A DNA stretch of 64,000 nucleotides from positions 310,001 through 374,000 of the forward strand of contig NZ_QUHC01000002.1 in the NCBI RefSeq assembly GCF_003479425.1, written 5' to 3'. A model generated the notes under the pieces. It made no database searches. It saw only the letters and a program-made list of their open reading frames with translations, and had not been told where the DNA came from. Below are positions 59,149-64,000 of this stretch, piece after piece. The translations under genes and the position numbers were made by a program. Position 1 is the stretch's first letter. Every line of letters starts with the position of its first letter. The stretch is from Odoribacter sp. AF15-53. Lineage in GTDB: Bacteria; Bacteroidota; Bacteroidia; Bacteroidales; Marinifilaceae.

Positions 59149-61665
59149 TTATATATTTCCTTCCAATATTTTATTTGCCATCATAAGCATCGCCCGGTAA
59201 TGGGGACGATCTTCTGCCGGAGCCAGAAGAACTCTCTCTTCCAACATTTCCCGACACTCCCGCATGAACTTGTAAAAATAGATTCCTTCATTCTCAAGTA
59301 CCCGGGTTGAAACCACTTCCTGCCACCCGTATCCGGTTCCGAAAGCGGAGAGATTTACCGGGTCTGCCAACAAGGTATTAGCCGACGTGAATTGTTTCCC
59401 TCCCATCATCTCCAACCGGAAACGGGATACATCCATCCAATCCACCTGCATCATTCGATCAATCGGGGACAACTTCTCCCCGTTCAAGACGGCTTTCCAT
59501 ACTTCTCGATACACATCTTCCATAAATTCGGCCATCGGGTAGGGTTCATCCGCCAGATGAGCGGAAAGAGCCACGTAAGATTTCCGGGACAACAAGCGGG
59601 AAACCACCTTTGAACGAATTCGCCATGATTCCGGCAGACTCAACGAGAATTTATCCAGTAAATCCCGATCGTCCAACCACTCACTTTCCCGCAACTGGCG
59701 TAACACCCATTGAGCGGAAGCTTTCTGTATCTCCCGGGGTACCGGACGGAAGCGATCAACAGGAGTTCCGTCTTTGGCCTCGTTCAAGTAGATTCCCCCG
59801 ACATTAGCGATCGCATTGTTCAAAAGACGTTCGTATTGCTGAGTTATTCCCTCGTACAACGCCCGGCGTTGTTCGGCAGTCGCATCTCGATCTATCCAAT
59901 CTTTCATCCGGGGAACGATATATTTTAAATTCGCAATACCATAATCTCCCGCTTTCAGGGCATCGTCACCCAAATCCTCGTCTAACGCCGAAGGATCATA
60001 AGCACTCATCCACTGCCGTTTCCCGTACCGATAGAGCGAATTGTCGACCTTCTCGTCTACCCAAGATTCCAGCATCCGGGCTTCTTCCTGAACAGAAGCA
60101 ACCTCCGGTAGTAACGAGTAAAGCCATTTGATCACGAACTCATCATAAACTCCCAAATCCGGGGGTGTCAACACCACCCCTTTATCTTCCGGCTGAGCCA
60201 CATAATTATAACGCACCTTATCCATGATAGAAGGTGTTATACCATATTTCCGGGTAAATGTCACGGAGCGTAACGAATCCACGGGGAAAGCATGGGAAGC
60301 CGCCATGTTATTCATTAATCCCAGACAATTTCCCATCGCTTGCGCCGCCATTTGCTCCAAAGACTCTTCAACGATCGCATCCGGCATTTTCCTAGCCCGC
60401 ACGGAAGGATCAATTTGAGCCGTCTGAACAAAACGCCAAGTATTTATGGCCTTCACTACATCGTTAAAAATCAATATCCGGGCATTTAATATCTCCCCCG
60501 ACGAGGGATCAACCCAAAACGGGCCAACACTCTCCTCCAAAGTAAAAGGGAGGTAACGGACACAGGAATATTTCAGATTATCAGGATCAAAAGAAGGATC
60601 GTCGGTCGGGAAATCCCGCACTTGTATCACGTTTTTGAAACCAATTTTCTCGAACGCACGGTTCCACCGTAATATTCCCTTCTTGATCGGGGCCTTCCAA
60701 TTTTCAGGGAAATGATCATCCACGTACATCACGATCGGTTTCACGGGTTCTGTCAATTCACCCCGCCGATAAGCCTCCATATCCAGAGGTTCTATTTTCC
60801 AACGACGCACAATTGAATAAGGCTGTATCTCTTTCCCATCCGCGGGAATGTGCTTTTTCTCGGTCAAGAAAACACCCAAACGGGAATCCGACAAACGAGG
60901 GCGCATCTTTTCCTCGGGCAACATCATCAACGTACGGGTAACTTCCACCGACACGGGCACTTGCTTCATCACTTGAAAAACAAAGAAATAAGCATTTACC
61001 GAATAAGATAAAGATGAGCCGATCGTGACATTATTCTCGAAAGCCTTGATATCTCCCAGTAAAGAAAGCGAGGGATTCATACTTCCCTTGATCCGGTATT
61101 GCCCGGAAGCCGGGACAATCGGCGATAGAGTGGCAACATCGGAAGTGAACAGTGAAGTAACTTCAAAAACGATAGCCGAACTATCTCGGTTGTAAGCCAA
61201 CACTTTATATCCATACAAAACCGGGTCATCATATCCCTGTTCCACCACCTGACGCATTCGCTCGTTTTCCTGATCCACGGTGACAGAAGCCGCAACCTGC
61301 CTCATCTGTATCGTACTATCTTGCAAAACGAAACGAAAATGTATCCCCGCACTCGGTGAATAGCCGCACACGGCAGCCAGGTTATCACTCGTTTTCGTGA
61401 CCGTAGAGGCCAGTAACATCTCTTTCCCTAGCCATTTCAACGGGAGTTCGAAATACAATTTCCCGTCCATCTTGTGCAACGTCATAAAACGGCTTGAAAC
61501 GGTCGTGCAACTCTTATTTTGAAACAACTTCTCGTACTTTCCCGGTTGCACGGTCTCTTTTTTGTCTTTTCGCTTTTTTCTCCCGACCGATGAAGCCGAA
61601 AGGTCGAAACATCCCAACAAAAAGACAAGAACCAGATTATATATTATCCATTTTCGCATAATCAA
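59149..61665 (-). CDS. Catalytically dead paralogue of the tandem metalloproteases (pseudoprotease)
   Basis: This 838-residue protein is colinear with its two neighbours throughout: KYEKLFQNKSCTTVSSRFMTLHKMDGKLYFELP, NRAFEKIGFKNVIQVRDFPTDDPSFDPDNLKYSC and the C-terminal helices. At the zinc site it reads QAMGNCLGLMN (442-452), so all three histidines and the catalytic glutamate are replaced (Q, A, N, N) while the flanking CLGLM and NNMAAS are kept. The Met-turn is SIMDKVRYNY. The frame is intact over 2.5 kb, which argues for retained function without catalysis. Its ATG overlaps the stop of the upstream paralogue by 4 bp (ATGA). The signal peptide may include a lipobox (VFLLGC). Confidence 0.88.
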   Translation of the reverse strand: MIMRKWIIYNLVLVFLLGCFDLSASSVGRKKRKDKKETVQPGKYEKLFQNKSCTTVSSRFMTLHKMDGKLYFELPLKWLGKEMLLASTVTKTSDNLAAVCGYSPSAGIHFRFVLQDSTIQMRQVAASVTVDQENERMRQVVEQGYDDPVLYGYKVLAYNRDSSAIVFEVTSLFTSDVATLSPIVPASGQYRIKGSMNPSLSLLGDIKAFENNVTIGSSLSYSVNAYFFVFQVMKQVPVSVEVTRTLMMLPEEKMRPRLSDSRLGVFLTEKKHIPADGKEIQPYSIVRRWKIEPLDMEAYRRGELTEPVKPIVMYVDDHFPENWKAPIKKGILRWNRAFEKIGFKNVIQVRDFPTDDPSFDPDNLKYSCVRYLPFTLEESVGPFWVDPSSGEILNARILIFNDVVKAINTWRFVQTAQIDPSVRARKMPDAIVEESLEQMAAQAMGNCLGLMNNMAASHAFPVDSLRSVTFTRKYGITPSIMDKVRYNYVAQPEDKGVVLTPPDLGVYDEFVIKWLYSLLPEVASVQEEARMLESWVDEKVDNSLYRYGKRQWMSAYDPSALDEDLGDDALKAGDYGIANLKYIVPRMKDWIDRDATAEQRRALYEGITQQYERLLNNAIANVGGIYLNEAKDGTPVDRFRPVPREIQKASAQWVLRQLRESEWLDDRDLLDKFSLSLPESWRIRSKVVSRLLSRKSYVALSAHLADEPYPMAEFMEDVYREVWKAVLNGEKLSPIDRMMQVDWMDVSRFRLEMMGGKQFTSANTLLADPVNLSAFGTGYGWQEVVSTRVLENEGIYFYKFMRECREMLEERVLLAPAEDRPHYRAMLMMANKILEGNI

Positions 61666-64000
61666 TTCTTTTGTGCCTGTTTACCCAAAACTTGTTTCAC
61701 GGCGAAAAGCATCGCCTGATAATGAGGCTGATCTTCCCCGACAAAAGTTTCCATTCGGGATTCCAACAAGTCCTTTATTTTCATCAACATCTCCAAATAA
61801 TAAGCCGGAGCCTCTTCCATGGCTTGCGTGTCCAAGACCCGTTGCCAACCGTACCCGGAACCGAAACCTGTTAAACTCTCTTCCCGCTCCACGGCTCTCA
61901 AAGAACCGATATACCGGTCCGTCATTCCAGTCGGGTCCAACCCGTAACAATATATATCCGCCAGGGATAATCCCACCCGTTTACCCCCGATCGTTTTTAC
62001 TTGCTCGCTTAAAGGAGCCAGCGATTGAGACTGTAATATCATATCAATCGTGGTCAATCGCCTGTTTTGAATTGCACTTTCCCACACATCCCGGTAGAGA
62101 TCATCGAGATACTCCTCCACGGTATAAGGGTCATCAGAGAGGGAAGCCGAGAGTGTTACCTGCTTGTAAAGTAAGAATAACTGTTTCCCCAATGTCTCCG
62201 CAAGCGTTACCGAAGGTGTCATCCCTAAAGGCAATTTTCGCAATACCTCCGGATCATCTATCCAGGTCGAATTCTTTAGTTGAGACAACACCCACGCGAC
62301 AGAAGCTTTCTGTATTTCCCTAGACACGGATTGATGTCGCTTATACCGGGAATCTTCCTTTGCATCAGAAAGATATACCCCCCCGATATTATACATCACG
62401 TTCCGTATATAACGATAATATTGACTCACCATCTGATCATACAATTGTCGGCGATACTCTGCTGTCGGATCATCCGTGATCCATTCGTTCAACCGGGAAA
62501 GGATGTATTTCAAATTCTGTATCCCGTATTCTCCCGCTTTCAGAGGATCATCTCCCAAATCCTCCTCTAAAGCCGAAGGATCGTAACGCCCCATGACTTG
62601 TTGACGACCGTAACGATACATCGGGTCATTTGCCTTTTCATCCACCCACGCTTCCAGAGTTCGAGCTTCATCCCATATCGTCGCGGAGGTCTCAAAAGAG
62701 GTGTATAACCAACGAATCACAAACTCATCATAAACCCCAAAATCGGGAGGAGTCAACTTCACCCCTTGATCCCCCGGTTGTGCCACGTAATTAAAACGAG
62801 CGTAATCCATAATCGAGGGGGTTGTCCCATATTTCCGGGTAAAACTCGCAGAACGTAACGAATCTACCGGATAGGCAGCAGAAGCCGCCATGTTGTGCAT
62901 CAGACCGAGACAGTGCCCGATTTCATGAGAAACCACATAACTCAATGACTCGTTCAATATCGCCACCGGGAGTTCTTTTCCCCTCACGGAGGGGTCCACT
63001 TGTGCCGTCTGAACAAAACGCCAGTTCCGGATCATCTTGATCACGTCATTATATATCAACACGCTGGCATTCAAAATCTCTCCCGTTGAAGGATCAACCC
63101 ACGAAGGTCCCATAGCATTTGCCACGGCCGTCGGCACGTAGCGGATACAGGAATATTTCAAGTTATCCGGATCAAAGGAACGATCATCCGTGGGAAAATC
63201 CCTCACCTGCATCACATTTTTAAATCCAATCTTCTCGAAAGCCTTATTCCACTTTAACACCCCTTCCCGTATCGGATTTTTCCACGCTTCCGGGAAAAGT
63301 GGATCAATATAAAAAACGATCGGTTTCACGGGTTCCGTCAATTCGCCAGATAAATACGCCTCCTCGTCTTTCGGCTCCAAACGCCAGCGATTGGCGTACG
63401 AATATTTTCCAATGGCTTCCCCACTCTCAGACAAATAACGTTTTATGGTTAAAAACGTTCCTATCCTTGAATCGGATAAACGAGGTTTCATTTTCTGTTC
63501 CGGCAGCAAAAGCAATGTCCGGGTAACCTCCACGGTCAACGGTTGATCTTTCACAAGAGCCAACCGATCACGGGCTACCGTGTAAGTATAATTCAATTGT
63601 GACTTCACGGACATATTGTCCTTAAACGCTTTCACCTCTTTAATCGAAGACAAATTACTCGTATAAGCTGCAGTCACCCTCATCACCCCGCTTTCTTGCG
63701 GGATCGGGGATAGCTGAGGTTCTTCATTCAGGAATATCCCCGTCATCTCGAATACCACGGCAAGGCTATCCGGCGTGTAGGCCAATATCTTGTAAGTGGC
63801 AATCACTGGATCATTAAAATTCTGCCGTATAGCCTGACGAACTTCCGCTTTATCCGATTCGGTCTCATACAAAGCGTTGACTTTCCTTAACTGTATGGAA
63901 CCGTCCTTTAAGGTAAACCGGATATGCAACGGGGTATTTTCCTTGAACCCATTCGTACACACCGTATGATCCGTGGAAGAGGTTGTTGTCGATGCCAACA
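61662..64000 (-). CDS. Zinc-dependent metalloprotease, DUF5117/DUF4953-type (first of trio; 5' end beyond window)
   Basis: About 779 residues are visible. The frame is open to the right edge and the visible part begins at the conserved LASTTT stretch, so about 85-90 N-terminal residues including the signal peptide lie outside. The zinc motif HEIGHCLGLMH and Met-turn SIMDYARFNY are intact, and the C-terminus matches the 887-residue paralogue (GFGSGYGWQRV, PHYQAMLFAVKQVLG). It is therefore a likely active exported protease. Its TGA overlaps the ATG of the inactive paralogue, so the two are translationally coupled. Confidence 0.9.
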   Translation of the reverse strand, partial: LASTTTSSTDHTVCTNGFKENTPLHIRFTLKDGSIQLRKVNALYETESDKAEVRQAIRQNFNDPVIATYKILAYTPDSLAVVFEMTGIFLNEEPQLSPIPQESGVMRVTAAYTSNLSSIKEVKAFKDNMSVKSQLNYTYTVARDRLALVKDQPLTVEVTRTLLLLPEQKMKPRLSDSRIGTFLTIKRYLSESGEAIGKYSYANRWRLEPKDEEAYLSGELTEPVKPIVFYIDPLFPEAWKNPIREGVLKWNKAFEKIGFKNVMQVRDFPTDDRSFDPDNLKYSCIRYVPTAVANAMGPSWVDPSTGEILNASVLIYNDVIKMIRNWRFVQTAQVDPSVRGKELPVAILNESLSYVVSHEIGHCLGLMHNMAASAAYPVDSLRSASFTRKYGTTPSIMDYARFNYVAQPGDQGVKLTPPDFGVYDEFVIRWLYTSFETSATIWDEARTLEAWVDEKANDPMYRYGRQQVMGRYDPSALEEDLGDDPLKAGEYGIQNLKYILSRLNEWITDDPTAEYRRQLYDQMVSQYYRYIRNVMYNIGGVYLSDAKEDSRYKRHQSVSREIQKASVAWVLSQLKNSTWIDDPEVLRKLPLGMTPSVTLAETLGKQLFLLYKQVTLSASLSDDPYTVEEYLDDLYRDVWESAIQNRRLTTIDMILQSQSLAPLSEQVKTIGGKRVGLSLADIYCYGLDPTGMTDRYIGSLRAVEREESLTGFGSGYGWQRVLDTQAMEEAPAYYLEMLMKIKDLLESRMETFVGEDQPHYQAMLFAVKQVLGKQAQKN

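Noticed and set aside
63998..64000. Start codon of the right-edge metalloprotease at 63998
   Set aside because: It is an internal TTG (Leu) within the conserved LLASTTT stretch; alignment with the two paralogues shows about 85-90 residues missing beyond the window.

Overview
The window looks like a chromosomal segment of a gut-type Bacteroidales bacterium. The evidence is two ECF sigma / FecR / SusC / SusD loci, promoters with the Bacteroidetes -7 box TAnnTTTG, weak or absent Shine-Dalgarno sequences, and families confined mainly to Bacteroidetes (DUF4843, PKD-like lipoproteins, DUF4199, DUF4251, GldG-type permeases, DUF5117/DUF4953-type metalloproteases). The density of FecR-linked SusC/SusD loci and TlpA-like lipoproteins suggests Odoribacteraceae (Butyricimonas/Odoribacter-like); this is inference, not something the sequence proves.

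Layout. 1-12.8 kb is mostly housekeeping: a HAD phosphatase cut by the left edge, tRNA-Trp, mnmA and a Crp/Fnr regulator, then on the minus strand an AspT/YidE-type transporter, a GNAT-like protein, a nucleoside-recognition membrane protein, gpsA and lysS, and on the plus strand recJ-recR. A decayed ECF sigma fragment lies just after recR. 12.9-21.1 kb is locus 1 (minus strand): sigma, FecR, SusC with an STN domain, SusD and a TlpA-like thioredoxin lipoprotein, with no carbohydrate-active enzyme. 21.2-40.1 kb is locus 2 (minus strand), a likely long operon: sigma, FecR, SusC, SusD, DUF4843 lipoprotein, PKD-like lipoprotein, MGH1/GH63-like glycosidase, GH2 beta-galactosidase, M28 peptidase, ABC ATPase and a GldF/GldG-like permease fusion, closed by a strong terminator. 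In both loci the logic is that ligand binding by an STN-bearing SusC signals through FecR to release the sigma factor, which induces the uptake genes.

40.4-45.2 kb holds an orphan giant ABC-2 permease / M1-like peptidase / golvesin-type fusion whose zinc motif is not recognisable, a small secreted Ig-like protein, and 0.7 kb of decayed sequence that includes a second copy of a sigma-fecR junction. 45.2-53.5 kb holds cytidine deaminase, a glucosaminidase-LysM protein, DUF4199 and a GT2 glycosyltransferase, an MFS transporter, nitronate monooxygenase and an M16 peptidase pair (one subunit with the zinc motif, one without).

53.9-64 kb holds a BlaI/BlaR-type (M56) pair with an unusually clear tandem operator over a consensus promoter, a divergent DUF4251 protein, and a tandem trio of very large metzincin-like metalloproteases. 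The middle member has lost all three zinc-binding histidines and the catalytic glutamate. This pseudoprotease between two intact paralogues, the M1-like permease fusion and the BlaI operator are the most notable things in the window. I saw no CRISPR array, prophage, transposase, toxin-antitoxin pair or recognisable defence island.
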